NCBI GenBank assembly: GCA_029378245.1
Contig: JARKIF010000013.1
Span: 1,116,001-1,180,000 of the forward strand
Reading direction: 5' to 3'
Length of the DNA: 64,000 nt
DNA from: Roridomyces roridus
Lineage: Eukaryota; Basidiomycota; Agaricomycetes; Agaricales; Mycenaceae
The notes beneath the pieces are model-generated. The model saw only the letters and a program-made list of their open reading frames with translations. It searched no databases and had not been told where the DNA came from. Below, one piece after another: positions 45,844 to 58,166 of this stretch (the first letter of the stretch is position 1; each line of letters begins with the position of its first letter). The translations under genes were made by a program, and so were the position numbers.

Positions 45844-48112
45844 GTGGGCCCAGGAATTCGCGGATGTGTTCGCGGAGAAATCGTTTGACGCCCTTCCGGA
45901 GCGCCGTGCGTGGGACCACGCGATCGAGCTGGTTCCGGACAGCAAGCCGGCTAACTGTAAGTGCTATCCGATTGCTCCGGCGGAGCAGCGGGAGCTCAAC
46001 AGCTTCATCGAGGAGAACCTCCGGTCTGGCCGGATTCGCCCCTCGAAGTCTCCGATGGCCTCTCCGGTCTTCTTTATCAAAAAGAAGGACGGAGCGCTCC
46101 GGCTCGTGCAGGACTATCGGGTCTTGAACGCGATGACCGTGAAGAACCGGTATCCCCTCCCGCTGATTGATGACCTAGTTAATCGTTTGAAGCACTGCCG
46201 GTTCTTCACCAAGCTCGACGTCCGCTGGGGGTTCAACAATGTCCGGATCAAAGAGGGCGACGAGTGGAAGGCTGCCTTCCGGACAAACCGGGGGCTCTTC
46301 GAGCCGCTGGTCATGTTTTTCGGCCTCACAAACTCTCCGGCGACCTTCCAGATGATGATGAATGATATCTTCCAGGACCTCATTCTTTCGGGTGACGTTT
46401 ACATCTACCTGGACAATATTCTCATCGCGCACTCAGACCTCGAGCGCCATCGTCGGATCACCGAGGAGGTCCTCCGGAGGCTCCAAGAACACAAGCTCTA
46501 CCTCCGACTCGAGAAGTGCCAGTTCGAGGTCACGGAGATCGAGTATCTCGGCATCATCATCTCCGACGGCACCGTCCGGATGGATCCGGCCAAGGTCGCG
46601 GGTGTCGCCGAGTGGCCGGAGCCGGAGAACCGGAAGGACGTCCAGCAGTTTTTAGGGTTCATCAACTTCTACCGCCGTTTCGTTCTCGGATTCTCCGGCA
46701 TTGCGCGGCCGTTGTTCGACCTAACGAAGAAGGACACCCAGTGGACCTGGTCGGACCTGGCGCCCGCAGCTTTCCGGGCCCTCAAGGACGCGATCACCTC
46801 GGAGCCAGTCCTTATTCTTCCGGACCCGACTCAACCGTGGAGGTTGGAGGCCGACTCAAGCGAATTCGCCTCAGGGGCGGTCCTATCTCAACGAGAAGAC
46901 CGCCCCGATGGGAAGTGGAGACCTGTTGCGTTTTTCTCGAAATCGCTAACCAACGTTCAGCGCAACTACAAGATCCACGACAAGGAGATGCTGGCGATCA
47001 TCCGCGCACTAGAGGAATGGCGACACTTCCTCGAAGGTGCGGAGCACCCTGTCGAGATCTGGACTGACCACAAGAACCTCGAGTATTTCCGCAAGGCCCA
47101 GCATCTCAACCGGAGACAAGCACGATGGTCCTTGTACTTGTCCCGGTTTGATTTCGCGCTTCACCACAAGCCCGGCTCTCAGATGGGGCGCGCAGACGCA
47201 CTCTCTCGTCGTCCGGACCACGGGGTGTTCTCCGACAACGAGGACGTGACTTTGCTCCGGCCCGAGTTGTTCCACGTCCGGGCGACCGAGGGGGTTGTCA
47301 TCTCCGGCCCGGGGGCCTCTGTCCTCCGGGACATCCGAGACGCGCTCCGGACGGCTCCGGACCTGGAAGACGCTGTGGCTCTTGCTGCCCGGGAGCTGCT
47401 CAAAGGTCGGTCGTCGAAGTCCACTCGGTCGTCAGAATGGCACGTCTCTGACGGAATTCTGTACTTCTGAGGGCGGATAGTTGTCCCCCGAGACAAAGAC
47501 CTTCGACGCTGTATCATTGAGCAGCACCACGACACTCGTGTCGCAGGGCATGCGGGGCGTTTCAAGACGCTGGAGCTCGTTTCGCGGAACTACTGGTGGC
47601 CCCAGATGTCCCGGCACGTAGGAAGCTATGTCTCGACGTGCGACCTCTGCTGCCGGACCAAGGTGCTCCGGAAGCTTCCGGTCGGCGAGCTCCACCCGAC
47701 GGAGATCCCTCCGGAGCGCTGGCACACTGTGTCGGTGGACTTTATAGTCGAACTCCCGGAGGCCCACGGGTACGACGCGGTCATGGTCGCGGTTGACGTT
47801 CTGGGTAAGCGAGCGCACTTCATGGAGTGCCACACCACTGTCGATGCCGTCGGAGCGGCCCGGCTGTATTACAAGAATGTGTGGCGTCACCATGGGGTGC
47901 AGCAACGGTACATCTCCGACCGGGGAACTCAATTCATCAGCGAGTTCACCCGCGAGCTCTTCCGGCTCATCGGAAGGGAGATGGCCACGTCCACGGCGTA
48001 TCACCCGCAGACCGACGGACAGACCGAGCGTGTCAACCAGGAGCTCGAGCAATATATTCGGATCTTCACTAATTACCTGCAGGACGACTGGGACGAACAG
48101 CTGGTCCAGTGA
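45844..48112 (+). pseudogene. Pol: reverse transcriptase, RNase H and integrase, broken
   Basis: The frame (entered after 45826) reads PKWAQEFADVF, then RT motifs SPVFFIKKKDGALRLVQDYR, FTKLDVRWGFNNVRI, MFFGLTNSPATFQ and YIYLDNILIAHSD. RNase H follows with LEADSSEFASGAVLSQ and TDHKNLEYF. A TGA at 47468-47470 interrupts LYF-GRIVV. The integrase follows with an HHCC-type zinc finger ([19 protein letters not shown]) and a DDE core ([29 protein letters not shown]), and stops at 48110-48112. YLDN (Asn codon 46415-46417) would remove the second catalytic Asp. Confidence 0.88.
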
Positions 48113-48312
48113 AAATAATGCATTAGATAGGGCTGTAACCCATGTGGCTAAGGCATTAAATCAGGGTTATTTGTAGGGAGGCCCAAATGGGACGCGGCAG
48201 GGCTGCCGGAGCCCCCTCGTGCCGTTTCGGCATCAAATCAAATGTTTTTTTCGGAAAATAAATTGAATAATATTCACCAGTTTTTAAAGAAATGACAATG
48301 CACGTGATCAGC
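48113..48312. other. Gene-free junction DNA
   Basis: Unrelated sequence following the truncated integrase. It holds a GC-rich self-complementary stretch (GGCAGGGCTGCCGGAGCC) near 48198. Nothing coding is recognised. Confidence 0.4.
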
Positions 48313-48433
48313 AATCTAACGCGTTAAATCGTTTGACGCGTTAGATTCTCAGCCCGCCAAAATTGCCGTGGCCACACTTTGACGCGTTATTTCATTTGAC
48401 GCGTCATCAGCTTCCTTATTTTAACGCGTTAAA
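48313..48433. repeat. ACGCGT cluster 1, with 16-bp hairpin
   Basis: Five ACGCGT sites in 120 bp, mostly as (T/A)AACGCGTTA or GACGCGTTA. The first two form a near-perfect hairpin (48313-48347): AATCTAACGCGTTAAA, TCG loop, and a reverse complement with one mismatch. ACGCGT is the MluI cell-cycle box bound by MBF in yeasts, which is one possible reading. Confidence 0.6.
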
Positions 48434-48481
48434 CCACGCAATCAGTCAAAAAACATTTTTGCAGCTACGTATGCCGCCTCC

Positions 48482-51368
48482 CTAGCTGATGTCGGTGTTG
48501 AGGGCAAGCTCGTTGAGAAAATCCTCCGCCTCTTCCGCAGTGAGACTAGCAAGCATATCTGCCAGGGCAGCGTCTGCCTGTTGGCGGGCGGCCTCGGCAT
48601 CGGGGGCGGGGGTTTCGTTCGCACCGGGCTGCTCGGCATCAGTGGCGATCGTGTTGTCCGCTGGGGGTTGGTTGCTACCGGCAGGGGTGAGGGGGAGGGT
48701 CTCTGCGGTGATGGCGGGGGCGGCGTTCTCGTCGACGTTAATGGCGGCCGGGGTCTCGGCGGTGATGCCAGGGGCGGAATACGCACCGTGACCAGAGGTA
48801 ACTCTGCGTTTTAATGCCTCAGTATGAATGAATATCAGAAAGAAACGAAAAAAGGACTTGCCGTTCCAGGACCCACGTCACATCGGCCAGCATTTCAGAC
48901 CAGGCCGCCTGAGATTCCGTTACACCCTGCCCCCAGCGTTCGCTCCACATCTTCAGCCCCATTAACACGTTGAGGAAGCCGTTCACCCCTCGCAGATCGA
49001 CCTCGGCGAGGGAGTCTTCCCCTTGGGACAGCCAAGGCGTCCCGTCGTCCCGCGTAATGCGTCTCCACCCAGGGTCACTCTCGACCCACCAGCGGAGCAT
49101 CCTCTGGCCAATCGCGCCCGGCACTGCTTTGCTAGGCCGCCACCCCATCTTCCGCGCGTTCTTCACCCATTCGCCAAGCTCACTAGGCCGCAGCTGAGGC
49201 TTGTGAGACTTGGAGCTTGGTTTTCCCGTGGATTCCTGTGTCAAAGATGTGTGAGCGATGATCAGGCTGGATCGGAAGGAAAGCAAAATTCACCTCAATA
49301 CCAAAGCCGGCGGCGACCTCGCTTTTCATCCACAACTCGACAGCGTAATCCCATTTGGGACCGAAGGCGGGGCCGAGCTTGGGATCCACCTGGAGCAGCT
49401 GCTCCTTTGCGTGCTCGGTCGCCGCGCTCGGGTCTTGATTTTTCTTGGCGCCTGCAAAGCGGGCTTTGGGTGCGGACTTGATGGGCCTTCCACGTCTACC
49501 TGCATCCCCACCTCCTCGTTCTCGTTCTCCCCGTCATTCTCCCCCTCGCTGTCATCCCCACCTTCATCTCCGCCTTCCTCCTCGGGTTCTCCACTAGCCT
49601 CACACCGCGTTTTCTTCTTCTTGCCCCCGCCTTTCTTTCCCGACGCCGCCTTTCGCTTCCCAGTGACTTGCGAGTTTGGTCCCCAGCCGAGCCTCGACAT
49701 TCCCAGTGTAGCCATCAAGTGGCGGGTCCTAGCCGCGTCCTCCTCGTACGTCAGCTCCTCCGCCATCTTCTTGCCCAACTCGGCAAGCCGCTCCTCACGC
49801 GCTCCGCTCTCCAGCAGCTCGAGTTCGTTGGCGAGGAACGGCCCCACCGTGAGGGTGCTTGAGAGCACCACAGGCACGGGAGGCGGACTCGGCATAGGTA
49901 GTACCGGTGGGAGAGGGGGGGCTGGGGCTGGTGCTGCGGCTGGGGCGGGGTCTTGATTCTGAGAGGCAGGCGTGCCGAGGGGAGGAGTCGAGGGCTGGGT
50001 AGAGCGACTGGAGGACGCCACCGGCGGTGTTGTGCTCGTCGTTCCCTGAACGGCGCTCGTACTCGACTGGGTAGCGTTGCTCTTGCTGTTTGCGGGAACC
50101 AATGTTCCGTTGGCTAACCCTTTGCGAGTTATGTCTGCAGCGACGGTGTCAGATCGGAAAACAGAGGAAGAAGTACGTACGACAACTGTACACATATTTA
50201 CTGTAGTTCTGGATGACGGCGGCGTGGTGTTTGGCATTGAAGGAGCCGAAATCCAAGCCAGGATGGATCTTGTAATCGTCACCGCCCTGGGCACTGAATT
50301 GTTCGTTAGTTAGAGTAGCTACAAGGTCAGAGAAATCATACTCACTACATATTGTGCACGGTACTGGTGGCACGCGTCAGGCCCTCTCCCTCGAGTCTCC
50401 CCGCCAGGATGACAATCTCGTAGCCGGTGAGCACGCCCAGGTGGTTGACGATGATCTCAGCCACCGCGGAGAATTGCTTGCGTGCACTGGGTCTCGGGTC
50501 AGGGTCTGCCGGTGTCAAGAGAAGATGGAAGGACGTACACTTCCTTTTCTTCCTCGGTGAGCAAAAGCTTGAAGGCGGGCTGCTCTTCCTCCTCGACTTG
50601 CTCACCCTCGTTGCCACCCTCTTTCTCTGTAGCGTTCCCCTCTTCCTTGTCAACCTTGCCGTGCTCACGCTCATAACCCTCCTCCACGCGTTTACGCACA
50701 TCCTCGGGCTCCGCAGCAAGCATATCGCGGGCGATGTCGACACGCAGCGTCAGACCAGCGCGACTGTCCACGTCGGGGTGTTTCTCCGTGAAGGTCTTGG
50801 CGACACGGTCCTTAAATTCGGGCAGACCCATCACATACTGCTGGAGGGATGGACGCCTGGACTTGACGTCAGATTCGTCGGGTTCTGGGATGAGTTGCTC
50901 GAGCACGCGGTGCATCTTGCCCCGAGCGAGGCCAAGACCTTGACGTTTGCGGCGGTACCAGTTTTTGATTTTCTGCCGACGTTCATGAGCAAAAAGAAAA
51001 CAAGGTAATGGAGCACGCACCGTTTGCATCTTGCTAACGATCTCGGCCTGCAAACCTTCCTCGGCAGGCGAGTCGGGGGCCCTAGCGTAGTCCACACCAT
51101 CATCTGCCGGTTCCTGCGTGAAGGGAAGACGCCAGGGAAACGCCTGCCAGTACGCTGCGTACACCGTCGGGAACCACGAAGAGGCAGCGCCGTGTGCGAC
51201 AGCACCGTCCTTCCGGCACGCAGCGTCGAATTCGGGAATGTGGCTCTCCAGGAATTCCAGCCGCTTTCCTTTGAAGTCCCCTTGGTTGCCAGGTTTCTTG
51301 GGCGGCTCGCTGGGATCGGGCGTTGCTTTCCTTTGGGTGGATGCTTTTTTCTTTCCGTTTTTACCCAT
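48482..51368 (-). CDS. Lineage-type nuclear protein with KIKNWYR motif
   Basis: Exons include 51368-51021, 50972-50539, from 50486, a short exon near 50325-50176, a long Ala/Pro and acidic/Lys-rich exon (about 50115-49390), about 49389-49289, about 49239-48858, and the terminal exon ending at 48482. The start MGKNGKKKASTQRKA is followed by FLESHIPEFDAACRKD, FPWRLPF, KIKNWYRRKRQ, GYEIVILAGRLEGEG, basic KRKAASGKKGGGKKKKTR and an acidic tail (TAEEAEDFLNEL). This layout is common in Agaricomycete genomes with no known function. Two problems remain: a one-base frame change near 49470-49530 and an unsettled junction near 50350. A GC-AG intron (donor GCAAGT at about 48857) is supported. It may be a decaying member. 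Confidence 0.6.
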
Positions 51369-51590
51369 GGTACCGTAGTTGAGTGAAAGGAATGTTGGGG
51401 ATCAGATGCGCGCGCCAAATACTGGCAAAGGTATTGCGCATTGGAGAAGAGATGTTGAGCGAGGGGCGGGACAGCGTCGAGAGCATCGCAGAGCGTTGGT
51501 GGTGAGAGAGAGAAGGCAAGTCGCGTGGTGGGAATGTGGGCCACAGTATACACGCTGTCAGTGCGGAGATTAAGCACCTCATATGGTAGG

Positions 51591-51637
51591 CGTAATGCGT
51601 TGTCCCTGGCTGTAGCCCAAGGTCGCAACGCGTTACG
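51591..51637. repeat. ACGCGTTA-type inverted pair
   Basis: CGTAATGCGTTG (51591-51602) and CAACGCGTTACG (51626-51637) are inverted with one mismatch. They lie about 225 bp upstream of the 51368 start codon. Confidence 0.55.
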
Positions 51638-54600
51638 ACCCCCCGGCAAGGCAACGGCTTTTGCGGCAACAACGGCACTGCAGGACAATTTGATTAATTG
51701 TTGGGCTTGCTTTTGCCGCAGTTTGGACCTCCCGGCACCCTCGGCATCCACGGCTGGGCGCTGTACCGCTGAAAAGCAGCTGTAAATTCGAAATAAAATA
51801 TAATAAATATGCAGAAAAATAGGCGCCCAGCGCCTAGCACTTATATTTAGCGCCGGAATACAAAATGGGCAGTATATTAGTGCCCGCGCTCGCTACATAC
51901 AGCTCGCTGCTCGCACTGCCCGCACCCCTGCGTGCTGAACTACTAGCGTCGTAACCCTCGGCGTGCACCCCATACCCCGTGCAGCAAACCTGGCGCCCGC
52001 GAAAGAAAGCGTAGCGCCCAAACAAAAAAAAAGCGTAGCGCCCGAAAAAAAATTGGCGCGCCGCTACACCGCGCCCACCGCCCAGTACATTGCGCCCGCC
52101 CATTGCCCACCCATCTCGCTCGCTACCCCGCCTCCACCGCGCTCTATATCCCGCCCTCGGTACCACTACCCAGCGCGCTCGCTACCCCGCCTCCAGCGCG
52201 CTGAATATCGTGCCCTCGAGTCCATACCATCCGCCCGTATTCACCACTCCCTTCCGTGCTGGTTTTCCCGTTCAAGCGCTGCCGACGCTCGCATCCCTCC
52301 CCCTGCTGTGCGCACTCTTTCCCTGCGTCGCAAGCACGCCTTTCCCCGCCACGCGCACTCGTTCGTGGCTGAAACGACTGTGCGCCGTCAAAGTTCATGC
52401 GGGATTTTCGAATATTGCGTGGGACGGTGTGGGTTGGAAGCACGGAGACATGCCGGTACGACGGCGTCGGCGTCGGTGGTATGTGGGCAATGGGGAAATC
52501 AATCTGTTGGTCGTTAGTCTCGAGGAATCAATGTATGAATTAAAAATATTGAGGTCAGAGGCCGACGTGGGTTGGGAGTTCCAAAGGGCGGATCTCTTCC
52601 CGACGGATTACGGCTTGCCCGAATGGAAAAAACAAACAGGATGAGGAGGACGGATTCTCACCTGGAATGCGGAGTTCCTCGTTCTCTCCGGTTGACGACA
52701 TTGAATGCCAGCCCGGAGCAAGCTGCTTGATACTTGAAGATACAGCGCGCGTTGAAGACCGGAACGAACGGACTGCGGGGGATAAGGATTCCAAATACGG
52801 TCAATGAGGAGGTGGTGCACGAACAGAGTGGGTCGCAGAGATAAAGGGCGACAGTGTGGCGCAGACTCGGAGCGAGGTTGAGCATGCAAGCTCTCGGGTG
52901 TGGTGTGGTGAGGCGGGAGATGGTGGCGGGGGCGGCGATGCCACGTAGCCGGGTTTCCATGGTGCCAAACTTGGCGGATGCGTGGTGTGAGAGTGTGTAG
53001 TGTTCGGGAACAAAGAGGGGATGGTTTCTGGGAAATGCATAAGCACGAAAAGCCCGAATTGTCGGGTCTAAGGACACACCGCGAATGCAGTCCAAATCCA
53101 AATAACTCCCACCACGGAGGGCGCCATGCGGGAGGGTGCTTCCAGCAAGATGTCTTGGCTCTGCGGGTGGTCGACTGCGATGTGGGGGCAGGTAGTGTGT
53201 ATCGGCAGACAAATGCACCACGCCGTGAGGCCAGTGCCACGTAGTCGTCGTTGCTATGACGCCATGCGCCGAGGCCGCCGTTGAAGACGACAGGAGGAGG
53301 AGAGAGGGATCTGGAAGGTGTATCAGCGACAACTGCCGATAGCGTTGGGGCTGCGACGTACCACCATCCCTGTGTCAGATTTCCCATCTCCAAAGTGCCG
53401 AAGGGCAAGCAATAGGCCGCCAAGATGTCCGGTGTAGTGAGGAGCATCATTCGGTGCATCGAGGGAGGTGAAATGTGGAGAGGTGGAGAGCCGATGGGTG
53501 CGAGATGGACTGAGATGGACGTCGGAGACTGAGAAGTGGCGATCACATGACACATCAACAAAACTAAAGTGCACGAACCTGGTCCGAAATTGACTCTGAT
53601 TCGTTCACCTAGAAGCCGGGGACACAATTCAACTGCATTCACCCCAGCAGATGCCCGTCCCTCGCCTTGCTTCACGCGTACATCAATTCTATCTGCGGTG
53701 AAAATGGAGAATTCGCGCTCATGAATAATTCACCCAGGGCAACCCATAACGTGCTTGTTTGGTAAATCTGGGGATATATGCCAGGTCACTGAAGTAGATG
53801 TAGTATTTAAACGAAGCTTAAGGCAGCTGAGTCTGCATTCCAGATTTTATTGAGGCAGAAATGGTGGCAAATCATACAAACACTTGGACGCCTGGACTGA
53901 GGATTCCAATGGAGAGTATTTGATGATTTCTTGTTTCTACCGTGTTCATGTATGCCGCAAATTCTCCCAGTTGAATTTTCAGAATGGCAAGCCTACTCCA
54001 TGTCCCACAAAACTACATATGATGTATTAACCAATACGGCCCCAGTAAGATGAATACGCGCGCTGGGAGATCCGGTTTTGCACGGAATGACTTCTGCGCA
54101 CACCTAGTTCCATGAATTGAGGCGGACTTTCGCTGAGGTGTGAAGTTTGAGGACGCAGCAAGTGAAAAGAAGTGGCATGACGCACTTGCCACTAGTGATC
54201 TCAATCATATATTTTTCTCCTGTGAGCTGAACAAGCAATCTACCGGAAGTGAAGACGTAGGACATGTCTGAGAGCCTATAGTACCTTGTTTGAATTATCT
54301 CAGATTTTTTGGATGGGAGGAAGTGAGCGAGTGCGTTGTCGAGCTCGTTATGAAAAACTGGAATGCATATACAAACATGTCTGTCTCTGACCCCAAATGT
54401 TGCACTCCAGCCCACAAAGTGCTCATTCTGACTCAAACTCAAACTAAATCGTAAATTTATGTCCCCAATAGCCCTCACAATAAGTTATGAGCCCTGGTTC
54501 AGCAGTAGCGTTGCTGGACAGCAAATTGGCAGATGCCCGAGAAGTCCGAACAAGCTGTTTGCGGGATTTGTCTCGTCGAGTTGGTTGTCCCTCGCCACTC

Positions 54601-56817
54601 TCATCGAGACGAATAGAAGGAAGAATCAGCTTGGTATTCTAGCTGCAGCCTAGGACATTCAAATGCGTCGGTACACTGTACTCGGACCGGCAGAAACAAT
54701 ACAGGCGGAAATTCCGTCTTCGTTCCCCATCACCGCACATGTTTTCCACCTACAAGTAACGAACGAGCCTCAACAGAGACCAATTCATTAAATGCGGGGA
54801 TGAGCACACCGCATGACACAAGCCAACGGGCGGCGCCGGCAGCGGTGCATCTCGCTATGTTACAAGTACAACGCCGATACGAGGGGTACCCATTGCTCGT
54901 CGACCACACCACGCTGTCACGAGCACCATCGTGCTAAAAAGAAGTGGGACGCGGAGGAGGTGGCGGCGAATATGCATAATGACATCGTGGGCAGTGGGAG
55001 CGACGTCGGAGACACAAAAATGGAGTGAGAGGTGTTGTCAGACGGGATACGGCAGTAGAGCATGAGGAACTCACCTTGAAAATCTACCACCGCGGACAAG
55101 GCACGCGTTACGGGATGTAGTTGGCCGAAGCGAAAAGCACAATCATCCAAGTACCCTCTAGGCAGAATTCCAGTCGGGCGCTGTTTCGGGTGCTGGAACG
55201 CGGCGGCGGCGAATATACTGTAGGGCCGATGGCGGTTAGGCAGCTTGAAACACGCCGATGTGACACAATCGGAGGAGGGGGTAATTCGATGATGGGGACA
55301 AATCACAGAGACATAGCGGAGAAGAAAAGAGGCTGCATCTGTGAAAAGCGAGACCCGCTCACCGCTAAAGCAAATTCCATCCTTTCAGAGCTTGCGAGAT
55401 GCGCATATTTCGGTCTGTGAATACTGGTCAATGCCCTGCTCGAGTAGAACGACTCATGTTCCCGTGCTGCGTATTGCCGATAGAGAGGGTGACATATACG
55501 ACGAAACATTGGGAGCAATGGCAACCGCCAGAGAGCGAAGAGTGGTTTTGCTGGTGGTTGCAGAGTCGAGTTAAACAGAGCTACGAGGCCGTGAATCTTC
55601 TCGTTCTACGTGCTCATTTCGAGGTCAGAGACCAAAGGTCTATAGATTCAAGAGACAGCATGGGACGGAGATGGGAGGAGGAGCAGACGGAATCTGAAAG
55701 CAAGAGGGAGTTGAAAAGCGAAGTAACATGAACGCGGAGCTGAATTGGGACATCCGGGGCACCGCGAGAGGGAGTATAGATTGACCAGAAATCAGATGTA
55801 GAGTCTAGACCTGGGTACGAATTTCTGCGAGAGCCAAGCGAAAACCGAGAGCGAAGATGATTTGAAGCTAGCTGGTGTGGGCAGTGGAGCAAAAACGAGG
55901 GAAATCACTATTGCGTCGCAGTGGAGGTGGTGGTTTGGAGGTCGTGTGGAATGGAGAGCAAGAGAGGCAGGTGTATACGGCAATCGGGACCGTGGCCGGA
56001 TTGCATCCGAACTGCATCCGGAATGGCACCACTTTTTGTCTTTTCTTTTTCACCGTCCTGAGCCCTCGAGCCAGCGTCCTCGCCCCCGTCAACCGACATC
56101 GGCATGCATGGGCCGGACCCATCAATACCAGCTCCCCAGTCCCCATGCCAGCTCCCCAGTCCCCCGACACCCAAGCCCCAGCGGCACCGTTTCCCGCCGC
56201 CCCGCCCGACCCCGCCACCTGAAAGCCCGAGCGCCGGGTTGACTGCAGCACAGTCTCCCCAATTCTGAACACCACATCCGCTGTGTGCGCCCGCTCCCCG
56301 AATACCAGCGCGCCAATTTCGACCCGCAATACCCGCATTCGGCATACCGCTGTCCCTACCACATCCATCGCAGTCATGTACGTCTCTTACTCATTTGCAA
56401 TAGATGCTGCTGTCCCCACCGAACGGGCTGCGCCAGCTGCCAGGCCAGGGTGCTAACCGCGAGGCCCGGGGCGAATTGGCTGGCATCAGCTGGGTTTCAC
56501 GCCGCTCGCGCCGCGCTGGACGTGTGGAGGGCGGGGACGGTCCTTCCTCACTTTAAACAATGCGTAGCTACGGTCCCGAGCCCCCGTGCTGCGTGAGCGC
56601 GCCCGCTCTTTTTTTATTTTATCGCATTTGATGTATTTGATGTAACCGGCATTTGCCGATGGTCGAATAAATGCAGTAAATAACCAATCACCCTTTATTT
56701 CGAACTCCGACATTTCATCGGAGCAGCAAAACAGCCGAAACCGGCAGCCCAGAGCCCCCAACAGCCATTCCGAACAGCCGCAGTAAAGAAAATTGACCGT
56801 GGGCAAAACCCCACCCA
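51638..56817. other. Mostly gene-free GC-rich and mixed DNA
   Basis: No gene with recognisable family features. GCGTAGCGCCC followed by A-runs is repeated near 52005-52050, and CTCGCTACCCCGCCTCC is repeated near 52120 and 52180. A 355-codon minus-strand frame (52608-53675) and an overlapping one (52658-53332) could be a decayed or novel gene; a 124-codon frame (54104-54478, -) has protein-like composition (VRDRHVCICIPVFHNELDNA). None has a family match, so they are not called as genes. Confidence 0.35.
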
Positions 56818-56861
56818 CAACGCGTTACGCCCGTGGGCCACACCCCATCCGTAACGCGTTG
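56818..56861. repeat. Perfect 12-bp ACGCGTTA inverted pair
   Basis: CAACGCGTTACG (56818-56829) and its exact reverse complement CGTAACGCGTTG (56850-56861) flank a 20 bp spacer. It is the same element as at 51591 in the opposite order. Confidence 0.65.
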
Positions 56862-56986
56862 TCTCAACTATATGAGCTGGATTAAGGGGCTTCGTCGAAA
56901 ATACCTTTTGAATTGAGGTACGTCAATGTCAATCTAATCTCGAATCTCGACGGTATATTTAAACCACCACCACCAACACACTAGGT

Positions 56987-57069
56987 ATTGGTGGGGCAGA
57001 GGTCCAAGGCACCAGACCAATTTCCTTATGGTTGTTGGCCTGGTGAAGTGGACCTCTGCCACCACCAAT
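56987..57069. ncRNA. 83-nt pre-miRNA-like hairpin
   Basis: The 5' arm ATTGGTGGGGCAGAGGTCCA and the 3' arm TGGACCTCTGCCACCACCAA(T) pair with a single bulge. A 3x3 internal loop and a further CACCAG/CTGGTG and CCAA/TTGG stem follow, closing on a 14-nt loop: about 30 base pairs in total. It sits 174 bp past the stop of the minus-strand gene ending at 57243. It could be a microRNA-like RNA precursor, a fold-back repeat or a terminator structure. No expression evidence. Confidence 0.4.
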
Positions 57070-57242
57070 CCTTTTCGTTCGAGCCTCAACGCACCCTTTT
57101 TTTATTTCCAAGTTTTCCAAGTGCACCCTTCGTTCTCTCATCTCTCATCTCAGGTGCCATATTCCAAGGAACTGAATCCATTTTCAAACACAAACAAATT
57201 GTACTACTTATGTAGAAAAACGAAAAGAAACCCCACCCATCC

Positions 57243-58077
57243 TCAGGCGAAGAACGAAGCCTCATCCGCCAGCTCCTCCTCGGTGAGGGGCATGAAACGC
57301 TCGCCTGCAACCACAGCCGCCGCTGCCTCCTTCCTACGAGATCAAGTCAGTAAGAGCGTACAAGCAATCGAAGGAACGTACAAAGTGCCCTTGAAAAGGG
57401 TTTTCTTGGTAGGGCTCTGAAAAACAAAGAACCCAGGAACCCGAGGCGATGACGACGCCGACGACGAGGAAGGGAGCGGGGTCGAGACCGAATAGGCCGG
57501 TGCGGGGACTGGGCTCGATATCGAGTCCGCACGCAGAGTAGCGTTGGCCACGACCAAGGAAGAACCTGCGCTCTTGTTCCGAGTATGCGGCGTCTCGAGC
57601 TTCACCGCAGCCTTGGGAGCTGGGGTGAGGAGGCTGGGTGAGCGCAAACTCGGGATCACCGTCTCCCCACGCTGCTTCTTCTTGGGAGGGGTGTCGTCAA
57701 TGAAAAGATCGTCGTCGTCGGTGGGAGAGGGAGAGGGAGGAGGAGTCGGGATGTGTCGAGCTGGGCCCTTTTCATCGTGTTCTTGGTGATGATGGTCGGC
57801 GAGGCAATGATGAGCCCAAAACTCTTCCGCATGAACGTGGCGCATGAAGATGAACAGATCACGGCCTCGCAGGCGCTCGTCCGTACGGGAAGCTGCGTCC
57901 GAGCTGGTGGAACTCGTCAGTTCCCGAGAGAAAGCAAGAGTAAGGGACGCACTAGAGTGTGTACCCGCCCTGGAACAACACCACAAACCAAAATTTCTTG
58001 GTGCTCCCATCGTGGTCCTTGTAGTTACCGAAGTTGGTGCCCCGGGAGAAAGGCATCGGGCAGGTATAGACGGCCAT
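57243..58077 (-). CDS. RNase H1-N/viroplasmin-like domain protein (1)
   Basis: Exons 58077-57965, 57912-57382 and 57333-57243 give 244 aa (phases 2, 2). The N-terminus (KKFWFVVLFQGG, then DLFIFMRHVHAEEFWAHHC) resembles the caulimovirus-viroplasmin / RNase H1 N-terminal fold, normally an RNA-DNA hybrid or dsRNA binding module. No catalytic RNase H domain follows. The middle is His/Asp-rich (HCLADHHHQEHDEKG) with a Pro/Ser stretch, an acidic patch and a basic PPKKKQRGE (likely nuclear localisation). The C-terminus ends MPLTEEELADEASFFA. ACGCGT sites lie directly upstream. Confidence 0.6.
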
Positions 58078-58166
58078 GGCGATGTGTCGAGGATCGATGG
58101 TGGTGGAGAGAAGGAAAGAAGGGAGAAAAACATAGTCACGCTCCGAGTAAACAAAGGACGCCTGGA

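Larger units (their letters stand above)
43136..48111 (+). mobile_element. Ty3/gypsy retrotransposon, 3'-truncated
   Basis: Order: LTR, gag, protease, reverse transcriptase, RNase H, integrase. It is read in the Ty3/gypsy order because integrase follows RNase H. Integrase stops after DDWDEQLVQ and is joined to unrelated DNA, so the C-terminus of integrase and the 3' LTR are missing. Lesions in pol: a C-run frameshift (45820-45826), an in-frame TGA (47468-47470) and an RT active-site YLDN in place of YLDD. It cannot be autonomous. Gag remains intact. Confidence 0.9.

Noticed and set aside
56380..56480. tRNA-like CTCGCGGTTAGCACC on the minus strand
   Set aside because: No B box at the right distance and no acceptor pairing.
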